From assembly GCF_000586475.1 (NCBI RefSeq), contig NZ_BAWJ01000011.1, positions 52,675 to 116,674 on the forward strand: DNA of 64,000 nt, in the 5' to 3' direction. The notes under the pieces are model-generated. The model saw only the letters and a list, made by a program, of their open reading frames with translations. It was not told the DNA's origin and did not search any database. Shown in pieces: positions 1 through 9,653 of the stretch; positions within the stretch are counted from its first letter, which is position 1; each line of letters begins with the position of its first letter. The DNA is from Psychrobacter sp. JCM 18903. GTDB taxonomy: Bacteria; Pseudomonadota; Gammaproteobacteria; Pseudomonadales; Moraxellaceae. A program made the translations under genes and the position numbers.

Positions 1-462
1 TGCCGGCGGTCTTGGAGACATATTAGGCAGTGTGCTAGGTGGTCAAGCATGGGTAGTCAAACGAGAAAATCTGGATTCGGTGGTAAAGGTATGCTAATCG
101 CTGCACTTATGCCAATGGTACTAAGCTGGATCAAACGCAATGGCGGCTTGAGTGGTGCATTATCAAAAATCACAGGTATGGGTTATGAAAACCAAGCGCG
201 TTCTTGGATGAGTAACCAACAAGACAATGACAACCTTGATCCAAATGATATCAGTCAGTTATTCGATGAAAATGAGATTCAGCAGGTTGCAGCACATACT
301 GGTGCTAATGACGTAGAAGTCCGTCAAGGTCTTGCTGAATTGCTGCCAGAAGTAATGAATCAGCTGACACCAAGTGGCAATTTGGATAATGAATCTGAAG
401 CCAATGAAGAGATTGATCAAATCATCAATCAGCTATCTAGTCGACTAGGTGCGTTAAAATAA
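1..462 (+). CDS. YidB-like DUF937 family protein, 5' partial, frame broken near base 48
   Basis: The gene runs in from the left edge. Bases 2-48 read in a second frame as a Gly-rich stretch (GGLGDILGSVLGGQ) typical of the N-terminal half of YidB/DUF937 proteins. From about base 49 the frame changes and continues as a 137-residue C-terminal part with the DUF937 pattern (hydrophobic IAALMPMVLSWI, then GGLSGALSKI, then an acidic helical tail ending SRLGALK). One missing base near 45-50 would join the two parts. The family is small, probably cytosolic and poorly characterised. The break resembles the many single-base gaps elsewhere in this window, so I treat it as sequence error. The true start lies outside the window. 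Confidence 0.7.
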   Translation, partial: CRRSWRHIRQCARWSSMGSQTRKSGFGGKGMLIAALMPMVLSWIKRNGGLSGALSKITGMGYENQARSWMSNQQDNDNLDPNDISQLFDENEIQQVAAHTGANDVEVRQGLAELLPEVMNQLTPSGNLDNESEANEEIDQIINQLSSRLGALK

Positions 463-510
463 ATTTATCTTTTAAAGAAAGTCGCAATCGTTAATGCCAA
501 AAAGTTAATA

Positions 511-551
511 CCATAAAAAAGAGTACGTTATCCAATGTGCTCTTTTTATGG
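511..551 (+). terminator. Intrinsic terminator after the DUF937 gene
   Basis: Inverted repeat with arms CCATAAAAAAGAG and its near-complement CTCTTTTTATGG around a short loop, 50 bases after the stop codon. The A/T-rich stem can act in either direction. The rest of 463-768 is AT-rich and I see no further gene in it. Confidence 0.6.
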
Positions 552-768
552 CTGTTAGTTTAACCTTACTATTGGTACTCTATTACTGAATATTTACTCT
601 TTGTTCTAAACAGATATGTTAAAAATGGTGAATAATAGAAAAATAATTCTATAAATCTTATAAGATGGTCATATGATTCATTGAGTCTTTTGTCGCAGTG
701 GCTACTTTGATGATCCTTTATATAATATGACTGCGTGATGGTATAAGCATTTATAAGGATACTTAATC

Positions 769-2223
769 ATGCCATTTAAGCCTATTCAAGCAGCGGTTGC
801 CATTTTTGTCGGCTTGATCATTTGGTTTGTGATACCAGTACCTACTGGCGTTACCCCTGAAGCATGGCACATGCTGGCGTTATTCATCGCCACTATTGTC
901 GCTATCATCGGTAAAGTATTACCCATTGGTGCCATTGCTATCATTGCAGTCACCCTAGTCGCACTAACAGGCGTGACTAGTGATAGCCCAGCACAAGCCG
1001 TTAGTGATGCATTATCAAGCTACTCAAGTCCGTTGATTTGGCTAATTGGTATTGCAGTCATGATATCGCGTGGCTTGATAAAAACGGGTTTGGGTCGACG
1101 TATTGCCTATTACTTTATTTCTATTTTTGGTAAAAAAACCATCGGCGTGGCTTATTCTTTGACTGCGGCTGAATTGATGATAGCACCCATTACGCCCTCT
1201 AATACGGCACGTGGCGGCGGTATTATTCATCCTATTATGAAGTCTATCGCGCAAAGCTTCATTCGACGCCAGAAGAAGGTACTCAAAATAAAATTGGTCG
1301 GTATTTGGCGATGGTGAACTATCATGCCAACCCGATTACCTCTGGGATGTTTATCACGGCTACTGCGCCCAACCCTCTGGTTGTAGATTTGGTGAATAAA
1401 GCCACAGGCGGTGATATTCAGCTGTCATGGACCACTTGCAGTGGCGATGTTTGTACCTGGCATGCTATGTCTGCTTGTGATGCCGTTAGTCATTTATATA
1501 ATTTATCCCCCTGATGTTAAAATCACGCCCGATGCAAAAGGTTTTGCCAAGGACAATTTGGCAGAAATGGGAAAAATAAGCAGCCAAGAAAAAATCATGC
1601 TCGGGGTATTTGCTCTGATGCTGTTATTGTGGGCGAATATTCCCGCATTGATGTTAGGTGAGCAATATAGCGTTGATGCTACCACCACAGCATTTATTGG
1701 TTTGACGACCTTAATATTGACTGGGGTACTGACTTGGGACGATATTTTAAAAGAGAAGTCAGCATGGGATACCATTATTTGGTTTGGCGCCCTTATTATG
1801 ATGGCCGCTTATCTTAATAAGCTTGGACTGATAAGCTGGTTCTCTGGCAATATCGAATCGATGATTGGCACGACTGGGCTTGGCTGGATCGGTGCTGTGA
1901 CTATTTTGACCCTAGTATACTTATATATCCATTACTTCTTTGCTAGTACCACGGCTCACATTACTGCACTATTTGCAGCATTTTATGCGGTGGGTTTAAG
2001 CTTGGGCGCACCGCCGATGTTATATGCGCTTATCTTAGCCGCAGCGGGCAATATCATGATGACGCTTACGCATTATGCAACTGGTACTGCGCCAGTCATT
2101 TTTAACTCTGGCTATGTGACGTTAAGAGAGTGGTGGAGTATTGGCGCAATAATGAGTGTGGTCAATTTAGTTATTTGGATCGGTGCTGGTTTGATTTGGT
2201 GGAAAGTGCTCGGCTATTATTAA
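769..2223 (+). CDS. DASS/SLC13 family anion:sodium (dicarboxylate/2-oxoglutarate-malate) transporter, frame broken twice
   Basis: This is an inner-membrane carrier of the divalent anion:sodium symporter family, of the CitT/2-oxoglutarate-malate translocator type. The family motif PSNTARGGGIIHPI lies in the first third, followed by APNPL and a long C-terminal series of membrane helices ending VLGYY. The reading frame is +1 to about 1260, +3 from about 1262 to 1436, then +1 again to the stop. A single base restored near 1260 gives SFDSTPEEG. A change near 1437 (two bases missing or one extra) gives LSWTTWAVAMFVPG. Repaired, the protein is about 485 residues, the normal family length. The exact substrate cannot be told from sequence. 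It stands alone, convergent with recX. Confidence 0.85.
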
Positions 2224-2286
2224 TAGATCGCTCAAGTCATATTGTCTTATATACAGATTGGTGTTTTTAAAAAAGGTGAGGGTGGC

Positions 2287-3396
2287 TTAAAAGCGCTCAT
2301 CTAATGTGTCTAAAGTATAATTGAGCGCGGCAAAACAGATATCGCTCTGAAAGCCTCGATATTGCAAAAACCGTAGCTGCTTTGCTTTGTCTTTTTGTTC
2401 AGTGGGTATGTCATCGCCGTACTTCTTAGTGCGCGCTGTGACCGCCAGTTTGAGCCAGTCGACACCATCTACCAGATTATCTGCACTATCATCTACAAAC
2501 TCCCTAAACTCTTCTGACTCTGCATTTGCCATATCGATTAACTCATCGATATTACTGGGCATGGCAATTTTTTTACGATAAAACTCCTGCTTGATACGTC
2601 CACGTCCCCGACCTTTGCGGATATTTTCACGAATGAGCATGAGCGTCGTGCGATAATCACTTTGGTAGCCTTTTTCTTCAAACTCATCGAGTAGCGCATC
2701 AATTTTATCTGGGGCTTGCTCTTTATCAATAAGCTTTTGCTTAAGCTCAGCCTTGCCGTACTCACGGCGCGATAAATAATAAAACGCCAACCAACGTAAA
2801 CGGCTTTCGGCTTTGATCTCATCTATTTCTGCTTGTCGTTGTTCAGGCGTGCGCAAATACGCTTTAAGAGCAGCGGGTAGGTTATCCATCTGATTGTCAA
2901 CTGTGCTGTGCGCAGAAGTGTTGGTAATGGCAGCATCGGTTGTATACTGTGATTCTTTGTTAAATTCATTATCAGTAGCCGCGCTATCGTCTGGTTCACC
3001 ATGAATATTTTGTTTAACTTCAGCCAGCATCTCTTTGATACTTTGCGCTTCGGGTTGCTGATAAGCAGGCACGTCACTAGGCTCAGGGCTAAAGTTAGCC
3101 GCTGGGTGAAAACGATTTTTACGTTTCTTAGTTTTAGCAGGATTTTTATTGGTAGAAGAGTGAGCCTCAACGGATTCTACTGAAAAGTCAGTATCGTCAG
3201 ATAATGAATGGTCTTCATGATAGTAAGTTGAATGCTTGCGCGTCTTAGTTGTTTTTTTAGGATTGCCTTGATAGGAATGCTGAGAAAATTTGGAGGATTC
3301 AGAGGATTTGGACAGTTTTTTTGATTTGATAGTCGGACTACTCGCTGAATCGGCATCGGATTCAGCGACTATTTCAGCTAAAGTTTTAATGTTCAT
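2287..3396 (-). CDS. recX: RecX regulatory protein with long N-terminal extension
   Basis: RecX binds RecA filaments and limits their extension. Residues from about 195 to the end form the RecX domain of three-helix repeats (LSRREYGKAELKQKLI, then LLDEFEEKGYQSD, then IRKGRGRGRIKQEFYRKK). The protein is 369 residues, whereas typical RecX is about 150. The extra N-terminal 190 residues are rich in Ser, Lys, Thr, Glu and Asn and look disordered. The frame is open throughout and starts at ATG 3396, only 57 bases after the recA stop, so the two genes are probably co-transcribed. Confidence 0.92.
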   Translation of the reverse strand: MNIKTLAEIVAESDADSASSPTIKSKKLSKSSESSKFSQHSYQGNPKKTTKTRKHSTYYHEDHSLSDDTDFSVESVEAHSSTNKNPAKTKKRKNRFHPAANFSPEPSDVPAYQQPEAQSIKEMLAEVKQNIHGEPDDSAATDNEFNKESQYTTDAAITNTSAHSTVDNQMDNLPAALKAYLRTPEQRQAEIDEIKAESRLRWLAFYYLSRREYGKAELKQKLIDKEQAPDKIDALLDEFEEKGYQSDYRTTLMLIRENIRKGRGRGRIKQEFYRKKIAMPSNIDELIDMANAESEEFREFVDDSADNLVDGVDWLKLAVTARTKKYGDDIPTEQKDKAKQLRFLQYRGFQSDICFAALNYTLDTLDERF

Positions 3397-3453
3397 AACA
3401 ATTTAATTTTCATAACAAGTCATGATTATTAATAGCGGTGAATAATTGCGCCG

Positions 3454-4504
3454 TTATTGTACAGGGTCAGAAACCAACGCTTCATTGGCTTTATCTTCGG
3501 CTTTGGCTTCTTTTTTTGACCCAAGCTTTTCCTCGCGAATTTTATCTTCAATCTCTTTTGCAATCGCAGGATTTTCTTTTAGGAACAGTACAGAGTTGGC
3601 TTTACCTTGACCGATTTTTTCATCGCCATAGCTATACCAAGAGCCTGCTTTACCAACCGCACCAATCTCAACGCCTAAGTCAATCACTTCGGCTAAATGG
3701 TTAGTACCTTCACCATAAGTAATTTCAAACTCTGCTTGGCGGAAAGGCGGTGCCATTTTGTTTTTGATAACCTTGACACGGGTTTGGTTACCGATGATTT
3801 CATCACCATTTTTGACCGCACCGATGCGGCGAATGTCCATACGAACTGAGGCGTAAAACTTGAGCGCGTTACCACCAGTCGTGGTCTCAGGGCTACCAAA
3901 CATCACACCGATTTTCATACGAATTTGGTTGATAAATACCACCATACAATTGGAGCGTTTGGCGTTGCCTGTGATTTTACGTAATGCTTGGCTCATCAGA
4001 CGTGCTTGCAAGCCATATGTGAGTCGCCCATCTCGCCTTCAATCTCTGCGCGCGGCGTCAAGGCAGCAACTGAGTCAATAACAATCATATCGATAGCACC
4101 AGAGCGCACCAACATGTCGGTGATTTCAAGTGCTTGCTCACCATTATCAGGCTGAGAAAGCAATAGCTCGTCAGTGTTTACGCCAAGTTTGCGCGCATAA
4201 ACAGGGTCAAGCGCATGCTCAGCATCGATAAAGGCGCAGGTGCCGCCTTGTTTTTGACATTCTGCAATCGCCTGTAGCGTCATGGTCGTTTTACCTGAGC
4301 TTCTGGGCCATAAATCTCTACGATACGGCCTTTTGGTAGACCACCAATGCCAAGTGCAATGTCCAGACCCAACGAACCTGTTGATACTACATCGACATCC
4401 ATAATAGCTGAGTCGTCACCTAAATGCATGATGGTATTCTTACCAAACTGCTTTTCGATTTGACCGAGTGCTGCTTTAAGGGCTTTGGCTTTATTGTCGT
4501 CCAT
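3454..4504 (-). CDS. recA: Recombinase RecA, frame broken twice by single missing bases
   Basis: RecA is the ATP-dependent strand-exchange and SOS coprotease protein. The start is ATG 4504 ([20 protein letters not shown]), preceded at good spacing by AAGGA. The upstream in-frame start at 4528 is less likely. Two single-base gaps break the frame. One at about 4301 lies inside Walker A, where one added base restores GPESSGKTT. The other at about 4013 follows GDSHM, where a third G restores [15 protein letters not shown]. The remaining motifs are intact: [43 protein letters not shown] and the acidic C-terminus. Repaired length is about 350 residues, normal for RecA. A living Psychrobacter would not be expected to carry two independent recA frameshifts, so these look like sequence errors. 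Confidence 0.95.
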
Positions 4505-4991
4505 ACTGGATTCCTTGTCTTCAATCATTGGTTAAAACTATAAATTTGGTATGATAAATAAAATGTTTGTAGCTACGAAGGTTAACGGATCAATAGTGCT
4601 GATGGCTATCTAAATAATAGGCAGCGTTCGTTCAATGTCTATCTAAGATGAATGGGGTAGAGTATCGATGATGTAGACAGTAATATTAGATATATCACTC
4701 TACTATACAGTAAAATCAAATAACGATAAAAGTAAAATTAAGTTCATAATCAGCGCCAACAGATGTAATTTATAGGTAACATTATGCTCGTTGAGCCTTG
4801 ACTGTTTTCTAAAGTGCAGTTGATTAGATAAGGTGATTATAACAAAAACCAAGGAGCATATAGAAGGTTAGATGATGCTAAACGACACTAACTGTCGCAT
4901 TGTATATAAGTGATAACTTGTGTAATCTAGTTGCTGAATATATCCTAATTTTGGATAGGATAATGTCGCCCTTTGTCAATAGCATTAAAAG

Positions 4992-5220
4992 TTGTCCACA
5001 AGAAATAAAGCGTCTAAATTTAGCTTTTGTGAAACATCGGTGAGGATTAATTTAATTTAAAAATATATTGAAAATAAATTACAGTATTATAAAATACGTC
5101 ATAACTTACTGATTTAAAAGGTTTTTTAAATTGTATAAAAAATGAACGATTTTACCTCATCCTTTGAGCTATCTAGGGAAATTGTTGTCAAGTGCGTACT
5201 TATGCACAGGGTTATCCACA
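4992..5220. promoter_or_regulatory. Cluster of three DnaA-box-like nonamers
   Basis: TTGTCCACA at 4992-5000, TTATGCACA at 5200-5208 and TTATCCACA at 5212-5220, all in the same orientation. The last matches the strong DnaA-box consensus exactly. The second and third are three bases apart. The 100 bases between the first site and the pair include long runs of A/T that could serve as unwinding DNA. No dnaA, dnaN, gidA or rpmH gene is nearby, so an origin call is not supported. DnaA titration or regulation of recA is an alternative. Confidence 0.5.
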
Positions 5221-5366
5221 GCTTATGGGGAGAACTCATGAATCCCTTATACTATCAATGTTTGAGTAGGTAGGTGACCTGTGAGTGTGGCGCTGCAATA
5301 TATTTTTTACCCCTATATATAGCGCTATTGATTTAAAAATTCTATGAAAATAGACGATGTTTCACA
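5028..5366. repeat. Distant perfect 12-bp inverted repeat around the DnaA-box pair
   Basis: TGTGAAACATCG at 5028-5039 is matched by its exact reverse complement CGATGTTTCACA at 5355-5366. The arms bracket the DnaA-box pair and could be two copies of a protein-binding site in opposite orientation. No function is known. Confidence 0.45.
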
Positions 5367-5478
5367 TATTAAAAAAAATTTATTATTTTTAATAAAAATA
5401 CTTGTAGCTTGTATATTAAGGGTTGTAGCTGAAAAAAATCAAATAATATTGTCATTAGATAATTTGCAAGCACAAAAA

Positions 5479-5501
5479 AGCGGCTAAATAATTTAGCCGC
5501 T
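5479..5501 (-). terminator. Intrinsic terminator of trmB
   Basis: A near-perfect palindrome with arms AGCGGCTAAAT/ATTTAGCCGCT. On the minus strand it is followed by a run of six T, placed 34 bases after the trmB stop. Confidence 0.85.
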
Positions 5502-5534
5502 ATGCAGAAGTCACCGAAGATAAGTGAGCCAAAT

Positions 5535-6385
5535 CTAGTCTTTGATATAGATTAAATCCCAAACGCCATGTCCACTATTTATACCGCGGCGCTCAAATTT
5601 GGTCATTGGACGAAAGTCAGGGCGGTCGGTGAAGTGAACTGCGCCTGCTTGATTGGTTAAACCAGTAAAACCGTCTAAAACTTCAACCATCCAAAAGGCA
5701 TAATGCTCCCAGTCGGTTGCGGTATGGAACCAGCCGCCTTGCTTTAGACTACGAGTCACAATCGCCATACGTTCAGGCTGACGAAGCGGCGCTTGTGATG
5801 GCGCTTTTTTTGCCATGGGTCAGGGAAGTAAAGCTGGATGCGATCAATATGGTTCTCTGGTAGTTGCTTGAGCAATTGGATGGCATCACCGTTGATGATT
5901 TTGACATTGGTTAGCGCTTGCGTACCTGCCATATAGGCGCATTTACCGATACCTGGCTCGTGCACTTCGACACCAACGAAATTGCGGCTAGGTTCTGCTG
6001 CCGCCATCTCAATGAATGAATCACCCAGTCCAAAACCGATCTCTAAGGTAAGCGGTGCTTCACTACCATTAGGGCTATCAGCGAATAGCGTTCGTAGATT
6101 GTCAATACCATCAAGATCGCCATCACCGAAACTGTTATTGACCAGATACTCAGAAAATTCTGGCGCGGTCAGTGCCAGTTCGGCATTTTTATTCATGTGC
6201 GTACGTCGTTTCATAAAGGTATTGACGATACGTAGATGTTTGCTTTCTTCAGGCTCACTCTCATTACTAATACGGGCTTCAATGTCAGTATGAGTAAGGC
6301 TTTCGGTGTTAGTACTGAGGACTTTTTGCTCATCAGTATTACTCGTACTATCGATGTTATCATTAATATCAGGATGTGGAATCAT
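5535..6385 (-). CDS. trmB: tRNA (guanosine(46)-N7)-methyltransferase TrmB, frame broken once
   Basis: TrmB uses S-adenosylmethionine to make m7G46 in the variable loop of tRNA. Motifs are [15 protein letters not shown] (SAM site), [32 protein letters not shown] (family signature) and the C-terminal [17 protein letters not shown]. After KRRFVS the frame shifts near 5776. Adding one base (CCT for CT) gives [16 protein letters not shown] and joins the halves. Repaired length is about 284 residues. The first 65 residues are a polar extension before the core domain, so a later start cannot be excluded. A terminator follows the stop. Confidence 0.9.
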
Positions 6386-6683
6386 AGGATTGACAAGGCT
6401 TCATAAAATGGGTGATGTATGCTCATTATAAGTTAAATCTATACAGCTGTGAACGGACAATACTTTTTTAATATTGTTATCGTTCATTCAGCATAAAAAA
6501 GTGAAAGCGCTGACCTTGTTTGACGTATCACATATAGATTGGCATTCGGCTGCCTTGACTTTCTTTTACATTGAATTAACGGTATTTATCTGTCGTTTTA
6601 CTGTTCTGCACATCGGTTTTGGCGTTATCATATAAAGTGAGTAATGGATTTAAATTTTTCTTCATCGTTAATAGGGGTCATCT

Positions 6684-7612
6684 ATGCTATTTATCGAGAC
6701 GGATTCGCCGCCCCCTTTTTACCAAGAACAGCTGACTCCTGCTAAGCGTACACAACTTGATAAATGGTTTATCGGTCACCGTAGCCAGCACTATTATCTG
6801 AAACGTTTTGAGCAGTTCGATGCGCAAGGTTATCTGTCGCCAAAATGGCATTGGGCAGCATTTTTTGTGACTTTTCCTTGGCTCCTCTATCGCAAACGCT
6901 ATATGGATGCGATTGTCTATAGCGTAGCAGGCTGGTCGTTTATTCAGCTCAATGTGGCACTGGTATTGGTTGCGTTTGAATTTTTGGCAATGTCCTTCAT
7001 CCTGATGCTTACCAGATGGCGACACGCATAGGTATTGCCGCGATCATTTGGTTATTTTGGTCGTTCATGGTGGCGCGTTGGACGGATGCGTATTATTACC
7101 GCATGGCGCGACGTGAGATTGCAGATGCTATCGATGATTATCCGCGTGATGAAGCAGCGCAAAAGGCACATCTGCGCCGAGAAGGTGGGGTCAGTCTATT
7201 TGGGTTAGGATTGGGGTTTGGTATTTTTGCCTTTGCTTTGATGGTTATTAAGATACAGTTTTTACCAATTATTGCCAAGCCAAAAGCCAATGAAGTACTG
7301 TTCGATGCGTATGATACAGCCAAAACGGCACAAAATCGTGTGGCACTGATTTATCAACAGACAGGGCAATGTCCGATTCATTTGCCTATTGATAAAGGCA
7401 CTCAGCAGATACGAATTGATATCGATAAAAAGGCCGCTGGCGTAGTAGAAACGGATTGTGCAGTCATTGCGACCATACAAAATGTTCAGTTCCCTATCCG
7501 CTACCTAAATCAGCAGACACTGGTTTTTTACCATGTGCCAGACAGCGATATTTGGAGCTGTATGAGTTCACTAAATAAGAAACTGGCACCGGCAAGCTGT
7601 ATGCCCGATTAG
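6684..7612 (+). CDS. DUF2628 membrane protein, frame probably broken near 6988
   Basis: Two overlapping frames look like one gene. The first part holds WHWAAFFVTFPWLLYRKRY, the DUF2628 signature, and then hydrophobic helices. The second frame reads back through HPDAYQMATRIG into IIWLFWSFMVARWTDAYYY and another helix (LGFGIFAFALMVIKI). One base restored near 6988 would join FEFLA to NVLHPDAYQ and give roughly 309 residues. The last 100 residues are soluble, probably periplasmic, with two Cys (QCP and ETDC) and a loose resemblance to pilin-like domains. Function is unknown. Reading them as two separate genes is possible but less likely, because the family's C-terminal helices fall in the second frame. 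Confidence 0.65.
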
Positions 7613-7618
7613 GGCATG

Positions 7619-7668
7619 TTTGATGATTTAACGATGACACTGACAGTGTCTATTTGTGAATCATCAAA
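7619..7668. terminator. Nested hairpin between convergent genes
   Basis: Outer arms TTTGATGATT/AATCATCAAA enclose an inner palindrome GACACTGACAGTGTC. It lies between the convergent DUF2628 and antiporter genes and probably ends transcripts from one or both sides, although the T-run is short. Confidence 0.5.
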
Positions 7669-7691
7669 TACGCTTTAAAATATATAAATAC

Positions 7692-9578
7692 TTAGGTGTT
7701 AGAGTCAGTTGCAACGTCGTCCTTTTTATCAGCGGGTGTTGCTTTACTTTTTAGCGCGTCATAAAAATCCGTTAAGTCCATTTTTCGTGCCTTATCAATG
7801 TCTTCATCAAACAAGCTTTCTAGTTCTGCCATCGCTGATTGTGCGGATTCAATCATGCTGGCTTCATCATCATAGATCGCTTGCTGACGTTCAATCAAGT
7901 CATCGTCGTAATCACGGAAGGTTTGGACCGTCTCGCGCGCTTTTTCTGGTGAGATACCAAGCAGTTGTAGCGATTCACGCGACATATCCAAGGACGATAG
8001 GTAAGTCTCACGCCAAATATGACGCACACCGACCTCACGCAACCGATAATAATGCTGACGGTCACGTGCCCGTGCCAAGACAATCAAGTCTGGATAGTTT
8101 TTACGTAAGTATTGAGCCGTGGTGATAGAGCGCTCTAAATCATCGATGGCTAAAATAAACACACGGGCTTTTTTGATACCAGCCGCGCGCAATATCTCAG
8201 GGTTTTTTGGGTCGCCGTAATAGACTTGGTTACCAAATTTACGCACGAAATCGACACGATTCGCTGAGCGTTCAATGGCGGTAAATTCGATGTCGTGCAT
8301 GCGTAGTACACGACCGATAATCTGACCGACGCGCCCAAAGCCAGCAATAATGACTTGATGTTCATGATCGGGAATGGCATCGTATTCCCGGCTGGGTTTG
8401 CTTTTGGCAAATAAAGGCTCACCGATTTTCTCAAGTAATAAAAATGCCAGTGGTGTGAGCGCCATGGAGATAGTGACGATAAGGTTCAGAGTGTTGGCAA
8501 GCTCAGGTCGCAACACATTTTGAGCAGTAGCGACACTGAATAAAACAAAAGCAAACTCACCACCCTGAGCGAGCGTCACACCTAGTCTGATACTGGTTGG
8601 CCAGCGATTGCCTGATATCTTTGCAATGGCGGTAATGACACCAAATTTGATAGCCATCAATGCCATTGCACAGCCGATGATAAAAATAGGTTTTGCCAAG
8701 ATAAGTTTGACATCCGTCAGCATACCGACCGACATAAAAAATAAGCCAAGTAGCAACCCTTTAAACGGCTCAATACTGGCTTCTAACTCATGGCGATACT
8801 CAGAATCTGCGAGCAGTACCCCTGTTAAAAAAGCACCCAATGCCATCGATAAACCAATTTGACCCATCAAAATAGACACACCCATCACGATAAATAGCGC
8901 AACGGCGGTCAGCAGTTCTGATGCACCACTAGACGCTACAAACTTAAAGAAAGGACGAACGACATAACGGCTAGCAAAAATCAGTCCAGCAAAAACCGCA
9001 AAAACTTTGCCAAAATAAATCAAATCATAACTTTGTTCGCGCACCCCTGATAGGAAAGGAATGACGGCTAGCAAAGGGATAACCGCAATATCTTGGAATA
9101 ATAAAATCGTAAACGCTTCACGACCGTGGGTGCTAGAAAGCTGCTGTTTTTCCGTCAGTATTTGTAGTACAAAAGCTGTGGACGACAAGGCAAGGCCAAA
9201 ACCGACGATAAAAGCAGTATCGAGCTGTAAGCCAAAAATTTGATGTAACAGCCCCATTAATAATGTGCCAGTCAGACCGACTTGCAAACCACCGAGGACA
9301 AATATCGAACGCCGCAGTGCCCATAATCGTGAGGGTTGCAGCTCAAGCCCGATAATGAATAGCAGCATGACCACGCCAAACTCAGAGAAGTGCAACAAGC
9401 TCTCAGCATCGCCTGCGACGTCCAGACCACTGGGCCCCAATATCAATCCTGTAATGAGATAACCTAAGACCGTCGCAATGCCAAAACGTTTACCAAGGGG
9501 TACAAAGAGCAGGGCTGCTCCTAAGAAGATTGTAGCTTGTAACATTAAATTTGGTGAGCCGGTGGCGGCAGCGAACAT
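7692..9578 (-). CDS. Kef-type CPA2 monovalent cation:proton antiporter with RCK/TrkA-N domain
   Basis: This inner-membrane antiporter resembles KefB/KefC. Residues 1 to about 385 form 12-13 membrane helices, including GVVMLLFIIGLELQPSRLW and LAQGGEFAFVLFS, the conserved CPA2 segments. From about residue 405 there is a Rossmann RCK_N domain (IIAGFGRVGQIIGRVL, then YYGDP). The 628-residue length is normal. It would exchange K+ or Na+ for H+, with gating by a bound nucleotide or glutathione adduct. The acidic C-terminus is poorly conserved. KefB versus KefC cannot be decided. No KefF/KefG partner gene is next to it. Confidence 0.88.
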   Translation of the reverse strand: MFAAATGSPNLMLQATIFLGAALLFVPLGKRFGIATVLGYLITGLILGPSGLDVAGDAESLLHFSEFGVVMLLFIIGLELQPSRLWALRRSIFVLGGLQVGLTGTLLMGLLHQIFGLQLDTAFIVGFGLALSSTAFVLQILTEKQQLSSTHGREAFTILLFQDIAVIPLLAVIPFLSGVREQSYDLIYFGKVFAVFAGLIFASRYVVRPFFKFVASSGASELLTAVALFIVMGVSILMGQIGLSMALGAFLTGVLLADSEYRHELEASIEPFKGLLLGLFFMSVGMLTDVKLILAKPIFIIGCAMALMAIKFGVITAIAKISGNRWPTSIRLGVTLAQGGEFAFVLFSVATAQNVLRPELANTLNLIVTISMALTPLAFLLLEKIGEPLFAKSKPSREYDAIPDHEHQVIIAGFGRVGQIIGRVLRMHDIEFTAIERSANRVDFVRKFGNQVYYGDPKNPEILRAAGIKKARVFILAIDDLERSITTAQYLRKNYPDLIVLARARDRQHYYRLREVGVRHIWRETYLSSLDMSRESLQLLGISPEKARETVQTFRDYDDDLIERQQAIYDDEASMIESAQSAMAELESLFDEDIDKARKMDLTDFYDALKSKATPADKKDDVATDSNT

Positions 9579-9653
9579 CTGGAATCCTTAGCAATCATGA
9601 TAAAATAAGCGTTACAATATGGGCATAGCAAAAATAAAAAATCTTAGCATACG

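Larger units (their letters stand above)
4505..5534. other. Long AT-rich gene-free region upstream of recA
   Basis: About 1 kb between the recA start and the trmB stop with no convincing ORF on either strand. It must hold the recA promoter. I see no LexA-type SOS box, consistent with Moraxellaceae lacking a classical LexA. It contains three DnaA-box-like nonamers, a pair of 12-bp inverted repeats 316 bases apart and very AT-rich blocks (about 5040-5150 and 5360-5460), listed separately. Confidence 0.7.

Noticed and set aside
3996..4528. Programmed frameshifting or split RecA
   Set aside because: No slippery heptamer, two separate gaps, and many other genes show the same kind of break.
4505..4700. 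LexA-type SOS box in front of recA
   Set aside because: No CTGT-N8-ACAG or similar palindrome is seen, and Moraxellaceae generally lack canonical LexA.
5142..5279. 45-codon ORF spanning the DnaA boxes
   Set aside because: Its start has no ribosome site, the amino-acid makeup is unlike a protein, and it coincides with functional-looking DNA sites.
4505..5534. Chromosomal origin of replication
   Set aside because: Three DnaA boxes and AT-rich DNA are suggestive, but no dnaA, dnaN, gyrB, rpmH or gid gene is near, genes on both sides point the same way, and skew cannot be computed here.
6684..7612. Two separate overlapping membrane genes
   Set aside because: The second frame reads upstream in a way that supplies the missing loop of a single DUF2628 protein; one missing base explains both.
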